A stretch of 64,000 bases of DNA from CAVQOB01 sp963714325 (GCA_963714325.1 CAVQOB010000034.1:124001-188000), one strand, 5' to 3'. Positions 32,873 to 43,821 are shown, counted from the stretch's first letter. Translations and numbers: made by a program. The notes: generated from the sequence alone by a model not told the origin.

Positions 32873-34529
32873 CGAGTTTCCCGGACAGTCCTTTTGCGAT
32901 CAGCGCGCGGGTTTCGACGACGCCGTAGAGTTCGACGAATGAGCCGAACCGCGGGCCTTGGCTTTGGCCGAGGAGGACTTCGTAGATGGCTTGGAACCAT
33001 GCGCGCAACGTGTCCTTGGTGTAGCCGTTGTCCTTGCCTGCAGCGTAGACGAGATCCTGCAATTCGGCGGCTTTGGCACCGGGGCGTGCGGTCGCGAGCA
33101 AAGTATCGAGGGCTTTAAGGGCGACTGCTTCTTCTGGCGTTGGGAGGCGGAACTTTTTCGTCGGCAGAATAAAGTCGCGATAGTAGTTGATGGCGTAGCC
33201 GGCGAGGTGATCGAGGATCGGGAATTTTTGGGGCGTAGCATCGGCGGCATAGCGGCGGATGAAGCCCCACAGCACGCTTCGGTCTTCGGTATTGGAAACC
33301 GAGACGAGATTGAGCAGTAGGCCGAAGGTGATGGGCAGTTCGGCTTGCGGCGGGGTGCCCGTGTGGATGTGCCAGGCGGGGTTATCGAGCTTCGACTTTG
33401 GATCTTGGCCTGGATAGCCGGCGATGAACTGCAGATACTCGTCGGCGGCGCGCGGGATCACGTCGAAGAACAGCTTCTTGGCCGCCTTCGGCTTTTGATA
33501 CATGAAGAGGGAGAGCGATTCCGGCGAGGCGTACTTGAGCCAATCCTCGATGGTGAGGCCGTTGCCTTTGGACTTCGAGATCTTCTGGCCTTTGTCGTCG
33601 AGGAATAGTTCGTAGTTGAAGCCCTCGGGTGGGGTGCCGCCGAGCGCCTTGCAGATCTTGGATGAGAGCGTGACGGACTCGATCAAATCCTTGCCGGCCA
33701 TTTCGTAGTCGACGCCAAGCGCGGTCCAGCGCATCGCCCAGTCGGCCTTCCATTGGCATTTGACGGCGCCGCCGGTGACCTTGGTTTCGATTTCTTGGCC
33801 GGTGTCAGGATCGACGTAGGTGATCGTGCCGGCGGCGATGTCGCGGGCGATCATCGGCACTTGCAGGACTTTGCCGGACGTTGGCGAGACGGGGAGGAAC
33901 GGCGAATAGGTTGCCTGGCGCTCGGCCCCGAGCGTCGGCAAGATGATGTCCATGACCTTATCGTAGTTCGCGAGCATCTTCAGCAGCGTCGCATCCATCA
34001 TGCCGGACGCATAACACTCGGTCGCGGAGAAGAATTCGTATTCGAATCCGAATTGGTCGAGGAACTTTCTGAGCCGCGCGTTGTTGTGATGGGCGAAGCT
34101 CGGGTATGCATTTTTCTTGGCGCCTTCGGATGCCCACTCCGCATCCGGCGCGGAGAACGGGTCCGGGACGCGCGACAGCGGCTTGTCGAGATAGGCCTTC
34201 AACATCTCCTTGTTGGGGACGTTGTCGGGGACCTTGCGCAGCCCGTCCATGTCGTCGGAAAAACAGATGAGGCGGGTTTTGACTTTTCCCTCGGTCAGCG
34301 TTGCGAAGGCGTGGCGGACCATGCTGGTGCGCGCGACTTCGCCGAAGGTGCCGATGTGGGGGAGGCCTGAAGGGCCGTAGCCCGTCTCGAAGATGACGGT
34401 TTTGGTTTTGCCGTCGGGCATGCGGGCGAGGCGGTCGATCAGGCGGCGCGCTTCCTCGAACGGCCAGGCGCGGGCGTCGGCGAGGGCGGGGCTGAGGGCG
34501 GGATCGTGGGCAGTCGGCAGAGACGGCAT
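32859..34529 (-). CDS. lysS: Class I lysyl-tRNA synthetase
   Basis: A 556-residue class I LysRS, the archaeal-type enzyme that replaces the class II form in many alphaproteobacteria. It charges tRNA-Lys. The HIGH-type motif is GPSGLPHIGTFGE (HIGT at 58-61) and the KMSKS motif is KISKS at 316-320. LICFSDDMDGLRKVP is a further family block. The ATG at 34527-34529 (MPSLPTAHDP) is chosen. It converges with, and overlaps by 14 bases, the third DUF262 gene. It is a stable chromosomal landmark bounding the DUF262 island on its right side, as pyrD does on the left. Confidence 0.96.
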   Translation of the reverse strand: MPSLPTAHDPALSPALADARAWPFEEARRLIDRLARMPDGKTKTVIFETGYGPSGLPHIGTFGEVARTSMVRHAFATLTEGKVKTRLICFSDDMDGLRKVPDNVPNKEMLKAYLDKPLSRVPDPFSAPDAEWASEGAKKNAYPSFAHHNNARLRKFLDQFGFEYEFFSATECYASGMMDATLLKMLANYDKVMDIILPTLGAERQATYSPFLPVSPTSGKVLQVPMIARDIAAGTITYVDPDTGQEIETKVTGGAVKCQWKADWAMRWTALGVDYEMAGKDLIESVTLSSKICKALGGTPPEGFNYELFLDDKGQKISKSKGNGLTIEDWLKYASPESLSLFMYQKPKAAKKLFFDVIPRAADEYLQFIAGYPGQDPKSKLDNPAWHIHTGTPPQAELPITFGLLLNLVSVSNTEDRSVLWGFIRRYAADATPQKFPILDHLAGYAINYYRDFILPTKKFRLPTPEEAVALKALDTLLATARPGAKAAELQDLVYAAGKDNGYTKDTLRAWFQAIYEVLLGQSQGPRFGSFVELYGVVETRALIAKGLSGKLVTPI

Positions 34530-34779
34530 GGAATGGCGACCTTCTCGGTGATGCGCAGCGTGCGTGCGGCCGGGCAAATCAGGCACACGCGCGCGGGCAC
34601 CCTAGGGACGCGGGTGCGGAAGGTCAAATTGGATGTGGGGTGGTCGTGCGAAAGCTCGAAATCAAGAGAGTCGCCTGCTGTTTCTCCACAGTCGATTGGG
34701 CAATCACTGTTTTGTGGCCGTCACTGCTCGTCCAACTATCTGGTATGATCGGGTAGGACTAGCTATAGAGGCTTCTGCT

Positions 34780-35433
34780 ATGGCCGATCCGGTTTCAACG
34801 ACAATATCGATCATCGCGTTGGCAATATCTTCAGCGACTGCATGGCTGACCCTACTCCGTCGTGGTCAGTTGAGGATGACGCAACCGACAGTCATATTCT
34901 TGGGGCCGGATGCCTCACGCAATCCAGAGGTATTACCTCCTCCGAAAGTGTATATCCGGACCCTTCTGTTCTCGACATCGAAGCGTGGGAGAGTCGTGGA
35001 GAGCATGCATGTGACCGTGGCACGGAATGAGACAAAACAGAATTTCAATATCTGGGTCCACGGCGATGACAAACTCGTTCGTGGCAGCGGGCTATTTGTT
35101 GGTGAAACTGGTGTCTCGGCCAACCATCACTTCCTAACGCCCAAGGATGGAGGTGACTTCCGCTTCACCGAAGGTACCTACACGCTAACGGTGCATGCAA
35201 AATTATTAGGTGATGCCAATGTAAAGTGCCTGCTGAGCCAGTCGCTGGACATTTCACACGCACACGCGGCAGCACTTCGCGATTCTGGAACTGGGCTGTA
35301 CTTCGATTGGGGGCCGGATTCATGTCGCTACATTCCGCATATTGAAAAGCAGGCTCCGTCACGTGAGGTTGATGACATCCTCAAAATCATTGCGATCGAA
35401 GGTCGCATGAAAAGCGCTGGATCGAAGCCATGA
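34780..35433 (+). CDS. Membrane-anchored protein of unknown function
   Basis: A predicted 217-residue protein. One hydrophobic helix near the N-terminus (VSTTISIIALAISSATAWLTLL) is followed by a mostly beta-type polar domain (YIRTLLFSTSKRGRVVESM, NIWVHGDDKLVRGSGLFVGE, TEGTYTLTVHAKLLG). I do not recognise a family. Base composition is more AT-rich than neighbouring genes and it is followed by REP-like repeats, both of which fit an accessory gene. The ATG at 34780 begins just before the hydrophobic helix; a longer in-frame start at 34633 has no such support. The ribosome site is weak. Confidence 0.6.
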   Translation: MADPVSTTISIIALAISSATAWLTLLRRGQLRMTQPTVIFLGPDASRNPEVLPPPKVYIRTLLFSTSKRGRVVESMHVTVARNETKQNFNIWVHGDDKLVRGSGLFVGETGVSANHHFLTPKDGGDFRFTEGTYTLTVHAKLLGDANVKCLLSQSLDISHAHAAALRDSGTGLYFDWGPDSCRYIPHIEKQAPSREVDDILKIIAIEGRMKSAGSKP

Positions 35434-35812
35434 CTTCGGTTTTCAATTGTATGAGACGAGAACGGCGATTTGAAACTGTCATCGCCATCCGCTCAATACT
35501 TGGCTCCGTCGCTCCCATTTACTCCGTCATGGCCGCGAAGGCGGCCACCCACGTCAAGTTTCCGCGGGCGAATCGTTAAAAGAGGTCAGTACTGCTGCAG
35601 CTGACGATGGGCCATTGTCACATCGGTCTTCACTGAGGGTTGTCGTGGGTGGCCGCCTTCGCGGCCATGACGAGTGGGGGTGGTTCGGCGCTTCAAGACG
35701 TTCAATCGTGTCTGTGCTGGTCCGTCGCCGTCACGCGCCGTGCGCAATACATGACGCGGCGATGACGGGTGGGGGGTGTGCGTCTTTTGATCGATGAGAT
35801 TGCTTCGCCCTC
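35434..35812. other. 379-base intergenic region with REP-like repeats
   Basis: Between the unknown membrane gene and the transglycosylase there is no credible gene. The region is dominated by two inverted copies of a palindromic element (listed separately) and by a diverged GATGACGGG-like remnant near 35760. Confidence 0.6.
35526..35671. repeat. REP-like inverted repeat pair (28 bp arms)
   Basis: A 28-base element at 35526-35553 recurs as a perfect inverted copy at 35644-35671, with 90 bases between. Each arm contains its own hairpin, GGCCGC-GAAG-GCGGCC. Paired palindromes of this kind are typical of bacterial REP/BIME elements and can form a large stem. It lies 92 bases after the unknown gene's stop and may act as a transcription terminator or mRNA stabiliser. 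Confidence 0.9.
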
Positions 35813-36658
35813 CTACCGCCCTGCCAGCTTCGCCGACATCACGGCGATGGTTTGGGCGTAGACTTCGGCTTTGTTCCATTGCTGGATGACGGCGTAGTTG
35901 GCGGTGCCGGGTGTCCAGGGTTGGCCGGGACGCCATCCATATCCCTTCAAATAGTTGGCGGTCGACGCGAGGAAGTCGGGGACGGAGTTGATCAGGTTGC
36001 GGCGGCCGTCACCGTCGAAGTCGACGGCGTATTTGACGTAGGATGAGGGCAGGAACTGCATCGGGCCGATTTCGCCGGCCCAGCCGCCGCGTAATTGATC
36101 CGGCGACATATCGCGGCGATCGATGATGCGGAGTGCGTTGATCAGTTCGTTCTGGAAGAAGTCAGAGCGACGGCAATCATAGGCCAGCGTGGCGAGTGAG
36201 GAGAGTATGGATTTGCCGCCGCTGCCGTCGCTGCCGAAGTTGGTCTCAAGGCCCCAGATGGCGATCAGGACGGGGCCGGGAACGCCGAAGCGTTGCTCAA
36301 TGCGGCTGAGCAAGGCGGCGTGGGTGCGCAACATGCCTTGGCCGCGGCCGATCAGGGACGAGGACACGCGGCGGGCGTAAAATTGTTCGAAGCTCAGCTT
36401 GAAGGAGCGCTGTGACCGATCGAGGCGAATGACGTTGCTGTCATAGGCGACGGCGGACAGGGAGGAGTTTGCCGTTGCCGCGGAAATGCCTTGGGCCGCG
36501 GCTTTGGCTTTGAAGGCGTTGCTCCAGGCGGGGAAGCCGGCTGCGTCGTTGCCGCATTGCTGGGCGAGCGCGCTGCCGGCTGATGTGATGAAGAGCGCGA
36601 GAATTGTGGCGAGGACGGCGAGGCGTCGTGAGGCTTTTGCTGGTGATGAGCTGCGCAT
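35813..36658 (-). CDS. Lytic murein transglycosylase, MltB family
   Basis: A 281-residue exported enzyme that cleaves peptidoglycan glycan strands to give anhydro-muramic ends. The signal peptide (about 1-33) ends SAGSALAQ. The catalytic region reads IAIWGLETNFGSDGSGG with Glu in LETNFG, followed by CRRSDFFQNEL, WAGEIGPMQFLPSSY and DFDGDGRRNLINSVPD, all characteristic of the MltB/SLT-3 family. No C-terminal peptidoglycan-binding domain is attached. The ATG at 36656-36658 is chosen because GGAG lies 7 bases upstream; a GTG 12 bases earlier is in frame but coincides with that ribosome site. Confidence 0.93.
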   Translation of the reverse strand: MRSSSPAKASRRLAVLATILALFITSAGSALAQQCGNDAAGFPAWSNAFKAKAAAQGISAATANSSLSAVAYDSNVIRLDRSQRSFKLSFEQFYARRVSSSLIGRGQGMLRTHAALLSRIEQRFGVPGPVLIAIWGLETNFGSDGSGGKSILSSLATLAYDCRRSDFFQNELINALRIIDRRDMSPDQLRGGWAGEIGPMQFLPSSYVKYAVDFDGDGRRNLINSVPDFLASTANYLKGYGWRPGQPWTPGTANYAVIQQWNKAEVYAQTIAVMSAKLAGR

Positions 36659-37063
36659 TAAAGTCTCCACGACGGGATTGAAATTCAGCGGGTTGGTAGC
36701 ATGTGAAGAAGTGACGTGTCCGATTTGGGACGCTGGCTATGTGTCCGGTGGTTAATAGGTGGTGTGCCCGGCGCATAAAGCCGGGAACATCCGTTGCACA
36801 GTGCCGGTGAATATGTCAGCATTGTTGACCTAGTTGACACGGGCCACTGGTGCGCGCCGGTGTGGGTTGATTGGCGGATATCAGCGTGGTGCTCTGTCGC
36901 GTGGGCCGTTGCTGGCACCAGGGAGACTTGGACGACAGACTTGCTAGGGTGGTTCCAGTTTTGATTGAAACACACAACGACCCTAGCTCTTTGTTTTGTT
37001 GTGCTTCTGATCGGGAAAACCGCTCACACTTTGCCTGGAAGCACTTTAGGCATGAGGACCGAG
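36659..37063. other. 405-base divergent intergenic region
   Basis: It separates the transglycosylase (minus) and indolepyruvate oxidoreductase (plus) starts. A TTGACA hexamer lies near 36833, but no matching -10 box is evident. The short open frames are not convincing and I see no RNA gene. Confidence 0.4.
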
Positions 37064-40000
37064 ATGGCGAAAACGACGGTCAGCCTCAACGATAAATTCG
37101 ATCTCGACGAGACGCACCAGCTATTGACCGGGACGCAGGCAGTGGTCCGTCTGATGTTGATGCAGCGGGCGCGTGACGCCAAGGCGGGGCTCGATACGGG
37201 CGGGTATGTCAGCGGTTATCGCGGTTCGCCGATCGCTGGATTGGAAGGCGCGTTTCAGCGGGTGAAGCCGCTGCTCGACAAGAACCAGTTGGTGTTCCAA
37301 CCGGGGCTCAACGAGGATCTCGCTGCGACGGCGATCTGGGGGACGCAGCAGGCCGAGTTGCGCGGCGACGGCCGGCATCAAGGTGTTTTTGCGATCTGGT
37401 ATGGCAAGGGGCCGGGCGTCGATCGAACCGGCGATGTGTTCCGTCACGCCAATCATGCGGGAACTTCGAAATACGGCGGCGTGCTGGCATTGCTCGGCGA
37501 TGATCACACCTGCGAGAGTTCGACGTCGGCGCACCAGTCTGAATTCGCGATGGTCGATGCGATGATCCCGGTGCTGAACCCGGCCGGCGTGCAGGAGATT
37601 CTGGATTTCGGACTGATCGGATTTGCGCTGTCGCGTTATGCGGGCGTGTGGGTCAGTATCAAATGCGTCAAGGACAACATCGAGAGCACGTCGACGGTGG
37701 ACGGCCGCATCGATCGTGTGACGATCACGATCCCCGATGATTTCACGATGCCGCCGGGTGGTCTCAATATCCGCGTCGGCGATCAGGCGTTGGACAAGGA
37801 AGCGCGGCTGCACGACTACAAGCGCGCGGCGATTCTGGCGTTTGCGCGGGCCAACAGGCTCGACACGCTGGTGACGTCTGGCGGGACCAATCCGAAAATC
37901 GGGATCATCAGTTGCGGCAAGAGCTATCTCGACGTGCGCCAAGCCATGGAAGTGCTTGGCATTGACGAGGTGAAGGCCAATCAACTCGGGCTCAGGCTCT
38001 ATAAGGTTGGGATGACGTGGCCGCTGGAACCGAAAGGCGTCGCCAAGTTCGCGGAAGGCCTGGACCTGATCCTAGTGGTCGAGGAAAAGCGCTCGCTGGT
38101 CGAGACACAGGTGAAGGAGCAGCTGTTCGATACGCCGAACCGGCCGCGCGTGCTCGGCAAGAAGGATGAGAACAATCAGTGGCTATTCCCGGCGAAAGGC
38201 GCGCTGGAGCCAACGGATATCGCGATCCAACTCGGTGAGCGGCTGATCCGCTTTGGCGCGGGCGACGACATCAAAGAACGCGTCGCGGCGTTGAAAGCGC
38301 TGAAGGGCAATAAGCCCACGTCGGCGGAAGCAGCGACCCGTGTGCCCTATTTCTGCCCGGGCTGCCCGCACAATTCGTCGACGATCATCCCTGATGGTGC
38401 ACGCGCCTATGCCGGTATCGGCTGCCACTACATGGCGCAATGGATGGATCGCAATACCGACGGCTTCACGCAGATGGGTGGCGAAGGCGCGAATTGGATC
38501 GGCGAAGCGCCCTTCTCCAAGCGCGGACACGTATTCCAGAACTTGGGCGATGGTACCTATATTCATTCGGGTTCACTCGCAATCCGTGCGGCACATGCGG
38601 CCGGAATCAACGTGACCTACAAGATCCTCTATAACGACGCGGTCGCGATGACTGGCGGGCAGAAGCTCGATGGCGGCATTTCCGTGCCGATGGTCGTCAA
38701 TCAGGTGCTCGCCGAGGGAGTTGCGAGCGTTGTCGTGGTGACGGACGAGCCGGACAAGTACCCGTTCGACAGTGGCATCCCGAGGAGCGTCAAAGTCCAT
38801 CATCGCCGCGATTTGCAGAGTGTGCAGAAGGCCTTGTCAGAGATCAAGGGCGTGACGGTACTGGTCTATGACCAGACGTGTGCCGCTGAAAAACGCCGCC
38901 GGCGTAAACGCGGGCAGTTTCCCGATCCTGACAAGCGGGTGATGATCAATGCAGCGGTGTGCGAAGGCTGCGGGGACTGCGGTAAGAAGTCCAACTGCGT
39001 CGCGGTTTCGCCGCTAGAGACGGCGCTGGGGACCAAGCGGACGATCGATCAATCGGTTTGCAACAAGGATTTTTCCTGCGTCAATGGATTCTGTCCGAGT
39101 TTCGTGACGGTGCACGGCGGCAAGCTCGCCAAAGCAAAGCCACAGCAAGCGGCGAGCGATGGCGACTGGGCGGCGATGCTTGCGGGACTAGTGGAACCGA
39201 AGTTGCCATCGCTCGATCAACCGAAGACGATCATCGTGACGGGCGTTGGCGGGACAGGTGTCGTCACCATCTCGGCGGTGCTGGGGCAGGCGGCGCACAT
39301 CGCAGGCCTCGGCTTCGGCAGCATCGACATGACCGGCCTCGCGCAGAAGGGCGGAGCGGTTGCGTGCCATATCCGGATCGCCAAGTCGGTGGATGATATT
39401 CATGCCATCCGCGCGGGCGTTGCGAGTGCGGACTTGATCCTTGGCTGCGATCTCGTGGTGACGGCGTCGAACAAGGTGTTGGAGGCGATCCGGCCGGATC
39501 ACACGGCCGTCGTGTATTCGACGCATGAAATGCATGTGGCGGATTTTGCGCGTAAGCCGGACCTGCGGTTGCCGGGATCAGCGTTGGCGCACGCCATCGA
39601 GGACCGCGTGCGCAAGGGGGCGCTCGCGAGCTTCGACGCGCATCATTACGCGGTGACGCTGTTTGGTGACTCCATTGCGTCGAACATGCTGATGCTCGGG
39701 TGCGGCCTATCAGTTGGGGCATGTGGCCGTGCCTGCTGATGCGATTTTGAAGGCGATTGAGCTCAATGGCGCGGCGGTTGCCATGAATACCCAAGCGTTC
39801 CAGATGGGACGGCTCGCCGCCCACAACCGTGCAGCTCTTGATGCGTTGGTTGCCAAGACGGCGCCGGCCGCGTCGGTCGTGAAATTGGAGACGTTGGCGG
39901 AGACTGTTGCGCATCGCGTTGGCATGCTGTCGCTCTATCAGGATGATGCCTATGCCGCGCGCTATAAGGCGTTGGTGATGCGGGTTGAGGAGGCAGAGCG

Positions 40001-40550
40001 ATCGAAGGCTGTGGGGCGGAATGGATTGGCAATGGCGGTCGCCAAAGGTCTCTACAAACTGATGGCCTATAAGGACGAGTACGAGGTGGGCCGGCTTTAT
40101 TCAGCGCCGGAGTTCAAGGCGCAACTGGCGGCGCAGTTCGAAAGTCATGATCGGCTGGAGTTTCATCTCGCGCCGCCGTTGTTGGCGCGGCGCGACAAGA
40201 CAACGGGTGAGCTGCGCAAAATGGCGTTCGGCCGTTGGATGTTTCCGGTGTTCGGGTGGTTGGCCAGGGGCAAGCGGTGGCGTGGGACCCGGTTTGATGT
40301 ATTCGGTTACACGGCTGAGCGAAAGCTTGAGCGACAGATGATTGGCGACTACGAGATGGTGCTCGGCGAAATCATCGAGCGCTTGTCACCGGCGACACAC
40401 GCGACGGCGGTGAAGCTCGCGGGGCTCGCGCTCGACATCAAAGGCTTCGGGCACGTGAAGCTCGCCAACTACGAACAAGCAAAAAAGCGCGAGGCGCAGT
40501 TGCTGGCGGATTTGCGCAATCCGGCGCCGGTGTTGCGGGCGGCGGAGTAG
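37064..40550 (+). pseudogene. Indolepyruvate ferredoxin oxidoreductase, fused alpha-beta, frameshifted
   Basis: A large enzyme that oxidatively decarboxylates aryl-pyruvates to aryl-acetyl-CoA with reduced ferredoxin. The start MAKTTVSLNDKFDLDE has AGGA nearby. Blocks are GGYVSGYRGSPIAGLE, the thiamine-diphosphate region MGGEGANWIGEAPFS and ILYNDAVAMTGGQ, the Fe-S motif CEGCGDCGKKSNC, and the gamma-like domain ITGVGGTGV-type (VTGVGGTGVVTISAVLGQA). Frame is lost at 39701-39708: the family sequence NMLMLG-AYQLGHVAVP needs one G fewer, after which translation runs to ADLRNPAPVLRAAE, giving 1161 residues, the usual size. As given, translation stops at 39739 after about 891 residues, with only the terminal part lost. 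Confidence 0.88.
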
Positions 40551-40560
40551 AAGCGCATCG

Positions 40561-41577
40561 TTACTGCGGTTTGTTTTCGGAGATGATGAACGGCGTGAAA
40601 CCGAACACGCCGGGGCTTTGCGGATCGACGGTCACGCGGACGGCGTGGACGTGTTCCTCACCCATCACCTGCATGCGCAGGACGTTGGCGACCGGCTTCA
40701 GGTTGGTGCCGCGGAAACTGTCGACTTCGAACTGGTGCTCGTCGCCCTGAATGATCAGCATAGGCTTTGCGAATGCCTTGGCCGTCCGCTCGATCGCTTT
40801 GATCGTGTCGGCGTGGCCGGAGGCAAGCGGTACGGCTGGAAACCGCTGCTTGATGTCATAGAGGTTGGACTGCATCGCGATGACGATCGCCTTAGCAGAT
40901 GATGCGACGGCCAATTTGGTACTGTCGTCGAGCCAGGCGATGTTCGCCTTGTTGCGCTCGAAGTATTCGAGGACGGCGTCCTGGTCCGTGGTTTCGAAGC
41001 CATTGTTGGAGCCGACGACGTGGAGCTGGACGAAGAGGACGCCATTTTTCCAGAAGCGCGTATTCTCGACGTATTTGGCGAAGGCTGGCGCCAGATTACC
41101 CTGGGACTCGACGGCCATCGGGGACTTGCCGAGGCTCTTGGTTGGATCGGGGAAGAAAATCTCGCGCACCTTGGTGAGGCGCTCGCGCGGGTTGTAGCGT
41201 CCGGCGCGTTCGCGGTGGCAGTCGGTCCATTCATTGTCGCCAGGCGTATAAACGAGCGGCTGCTCAAAGCGTTGAAAGCGCGTCAGGATCGATTTGAAGT
41301 ATTCGTCGGTGCAAGGTTCGGAGCTCGATTTGATGTCGCCGACGTGGATAGAGAAGGCGGGCTTGGAGACGTTGACGGCGGCGATCAGGCGGTCGAACTT
41401 GGCGTAGTCTTCCGGAACCTTGTAGGGCATGTCGCCCATGGCGATGAAATTGAACGGCTCGGGCTGGCCTGTTGGCGCTGCAGGCAACGTCGATTGGGCG
41501 ACGAGGGGCTGGGTCAGTAGGGTCTGGGACAGGAGGGCCATTCCGGCTGCAAAAATGGCGATCGTCAAGGGGCGCAT
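40561..41577 (-). CDS. Secreted metallophosphoesterase-like protein
   Basis: A 338-residue protein with a signal peptide (1 to about 28, ending LVAQ). Calcineurin-like metal motifs are partly visible: FIAMGDMPY, SIHVGDIKSS, YTPGDNEWTDCHRE and IIQGDEHQFEVDS. The usual DxH at the first motif is GDMPY, so substrate and activity are uncertain. It probably acts in the periplasm. It converges with the indolepyruvate oxidoreductase (10-base gap) and diverges from the acyl-CoA ligase cluster. I do not recognise a more specific family. Confidence 0.75.
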   Translation of the reverse strand: MRPLTIAIFAAGMALLSQTLLTQPLVAQSTLPAAPTGQPEPFNFIAMGDMPYKVPEDYAKFDRLIAAVNVSKPAFSIHVGDIKSSSEPCTDEYFKSILTRFQRFEQPLVYTPGDNEWTDCHRERAGRYNPRERLTKVREIFFPDPTKSLGKSPMAVESQGNLAPAFAKYVENTRFWKNGVLFVQLHVVGSNNGFETTDQDAVLEYFERNKANIAWLDDSTKLAVASSAKAIVIAMQSNLYDIKQRFPAVPLASGHADTIKAIERTAKAFAKPMLIIQGDEHQFEVDSFRGTNLKPVANVLRMQVMGEEHVHAVRVTVDPQSPGVFGFTPFIISENKPQ

Positions 41578-41817
41578 TGCGGGTTCTCAAGCTGATATAT
41601 CGTTGCTTTTGGCACACCTGCGGCAGCTTTGTCGCAAGGATTATCGGGTCTGCGTCTGCGGCCGCGATAAACAGGGTCTAATACAATGTGATGACAGGCG
41701 TTGACGCGGTGGTGAGTTGCGCAGCGGCATGGCCTGCTTTAAACCTTGATCAAAATACAATAATGCATGGCAGCTATCCCCGGACATTGGGTGGCAAGCC
41801 GCGGGAGGCGAAGCTCG

Positions 41818-43821
41818 GTGACTGCGACAGGTGTGATCGCGCAAGCGGGACTGAACGCTGGCGAATTGGATACGGTTCCGAAACTGCTGCTGCGAAACGC
41901 ACAGCGCTTTGGTGATCGGCCGGGTATGCGCATGAAGGATCTGGGGATCTGGCAATCCTGGAGCTGGAGCGAGATCCGCGATCACGTCCGCGCCTTTTCT
42001 ATCGGACTGCGCAAGTTGGGACTGGAGCGCGGCGACGCGGTCGCGATCGTCGGCAGCAACCGTCCGCATCTCTATTGGACGTTCGCCGCTGTGCAGAGCC
42101 TTGGCGGCATTCCCGTGCCGATCTATCAGGACTCGGTTGCCGATGAGATGGCCTACGTGCTGGCGCACGCCGAGGTCAAATTCGCCGTCGTCGAAGACCA
42201 GGAACAGGTCGACAAGATCCAGTCGATCGCCGATCGCGTGCCTTTGATCGCACAGATGGTCTATGACGAGACGCGCGGTCTCAAGGATTATGACGCGACG
42301 CGGCTGCACTCGTTTGATGCGATCAGTGCGCTCGGCACTCAAGAGTTACAGAGCAATCCCGCAGCCGCTGGCTGGTGGCTGGATGAAATCGCCAAGGGCC
42401 GGGGTGCGGATGTCAGCGTCATCCTCTACACGTCGGGCACCACCGGCCGGCCGAAGGGCGTGATGCTGACGCACGCCAACGTGGTCGTGTCCGGCACCAA
42501 CGCGAACGTGTTCGACCATTTCACGGCCGATGATACGATGCTCGCGTATCTGCCGATGGCGTGGGTTGGTGATCATATTTTCTCATATGGCCAAGCTTAT
42601 GCCGGTGGGTTGTGCGTTGCTTGCCCGGAAAGCCCGGAGACGGCGCAGGAAGACCGACGCGAGATCGGTCCGACCTACTTTTTTGCCCCCCCGCGCGTGT
42701 TCGAGACCATGCTGACACAGATCACGGTGCGGATGGAGGATGCCGGTACGCTCAAGAAGAAAATGTTCGAGCATTTTCTTGGTGTCGCGCGCCAGTCTGG
42801 CGAAGCGATCCTGGATGGAAAGTCGTTGCCATTCGGCCAGCGGTTGCACTACTGGCTCGGCGACAAGCTCGTCTATGCGCCGCTGCGCAATCGGATGGGG
42901 TTTACGAACCTGCGCGTGGCCTATACCGCCGGCGAGGCGATTGGCCCGGAGTTGTTCCGCTTCTACCGGTCGCTCGGCATCAATCTGAAGCAGCTTTACG
43001 GACAGACCGAAGCGAGCGTCTTCATCACGCTGCAGCCGGATGGCGAGGTGTTCCCGGAAACGGTCGGCAGGCCAGGGCCCGGCGTCGAAATCAAAATTGC
43101 CGAGTCGGGCGAGGTGATGTTCAAAAGTCCTGGCGTGTTCTTGAAATACTTCAAGAACGAGGAAGCGACCGCCTCGACGAAGACGCCGGACGGGTGGGTG
43201 CATTCGGGCGACGCCGGCTTCATCGACAATCGCGGCCACCTCGTCATCATCGATCGACAGAAAGATGTCGGACGATTGAATAATGGTTCGATCTTTTCGC
43301 CGAAGTTCCTCGAGAACCGCATCAAGTTTTTCCCTGAAATCAAGGAGGCCGTGGCGTTCGGGCATGGCCGCGATTACGTGACGATGTTCGTCAATATCGA
43401 TCTCGCCAGCGTCGGCAATTGGGCGGAGCGTAACAACGTCTCCTATGCCAGCTACCAGGAATTGGCTGGACACCCTGATGTCGTGGAGATGATCCGCAAG
43501 CGCGTCGATGAACTCAATCGGACGCTGTCGCAGGAAGAGCGGATGAAGGACAGTCAGGTGCGCCGCTTTCTGATCCTGCACAAGGAACTGGATGCGGACG
43601 ATGGCGAGATGACACGCACGCAAAAGGTAAAACGCAGCTTCGTCGAAGACCGCTACCGCCCGCTGATCACGGCGCTCTATGACGGTTCCAAGGCGGCCGG
43701 CATCTCCGTTGAGGTGACGTTTGAGGATGGGCGCAAGGGCAAAATCGAAGGCCACATGCACATCATCGACATGCAGCCGCATGTTGCTACCGTGACCCCG
43801 GTGCGCGAGGCCGCAGAATGA
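41818..43821 (+). CDS. Long-chain-type acyl-CoA synthetase (AMP-binding)
   Basis: A 667-residue adenylate-forming ligase that activates a carboxylic acid to its CoA thioester with ATP. The phosphate-binding loop is YTSGTTGRPKGVMLTH, followed by YLPMAWVGDHIFSYGQ, LKQLYGQTEASVF and GWVHSGDAGFID, with IIDRQKDVGRLNNG near the hinge. It resembles the FadD15-type group often found beside Liv transporters. The GTG at 41818 has GGGAGG 9 bases upstream and is preferred over an ATG at 41767. The stop overlaps the livG-like start by ATGA, so the ligase is the first gene of a transport operon and probably activates the imported acid. Confidence 0.9.
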   Translation: MTATGVIAQAGLNAGELDTVPKLLLRNAQRFGDRPGMRMKDLGIWQSWSWSEIRDHVRAFSIGLRKLGLERGDAVAIVGSNRPHLYWTFAAVQSLGGIPVPIYQDSVADEMAYVLAHAEVKFAVVEDQEQVDKIQSIADRVPLIAQMVYDETRGLKDYDATRLHSFDAISALGTQELQSNPAAAGWWLDEIAKGRGADVSVILYTSGTTGRPKGVMLTHANVVVSGTNANVFDHFTADDTMLAYLPMAWVGDHIFSYGQAYAGGLCVACPESPETAQEDRREIGPTYFFAPPRVFETMLTQITVRMEDAGTLKKKMFEHFLGVARQSGEAILDGKSLPFGQRLHYWLGDKLVYAPLRNRMGFTNLRVAYTAGEAIGPELFRFYRSLGINLKQLYGQTEASVFITLQPDGEVFPETVGRPGPGVEIKIAESGEVMFKSPGVFLKYFKNEEATASTKTPDGWVHSGDAGFIDNRGHLVIIDRQKDVGRLNNGSIFSPKFLENRIKFFPEIKEAVAFGHGRDYVTMFVNIDLASVGNWAERNNVSYASYQELAGHPDVVEMIRKRVDELNRTLSQEERMKDSQVRRFLILHKELDADDGEMTRTQKVKRSFVEDRYRPLITALYDGSKAAGISVEVTFEDGRKGKIEGHMHIIDMQPHVATVTPVREAAE

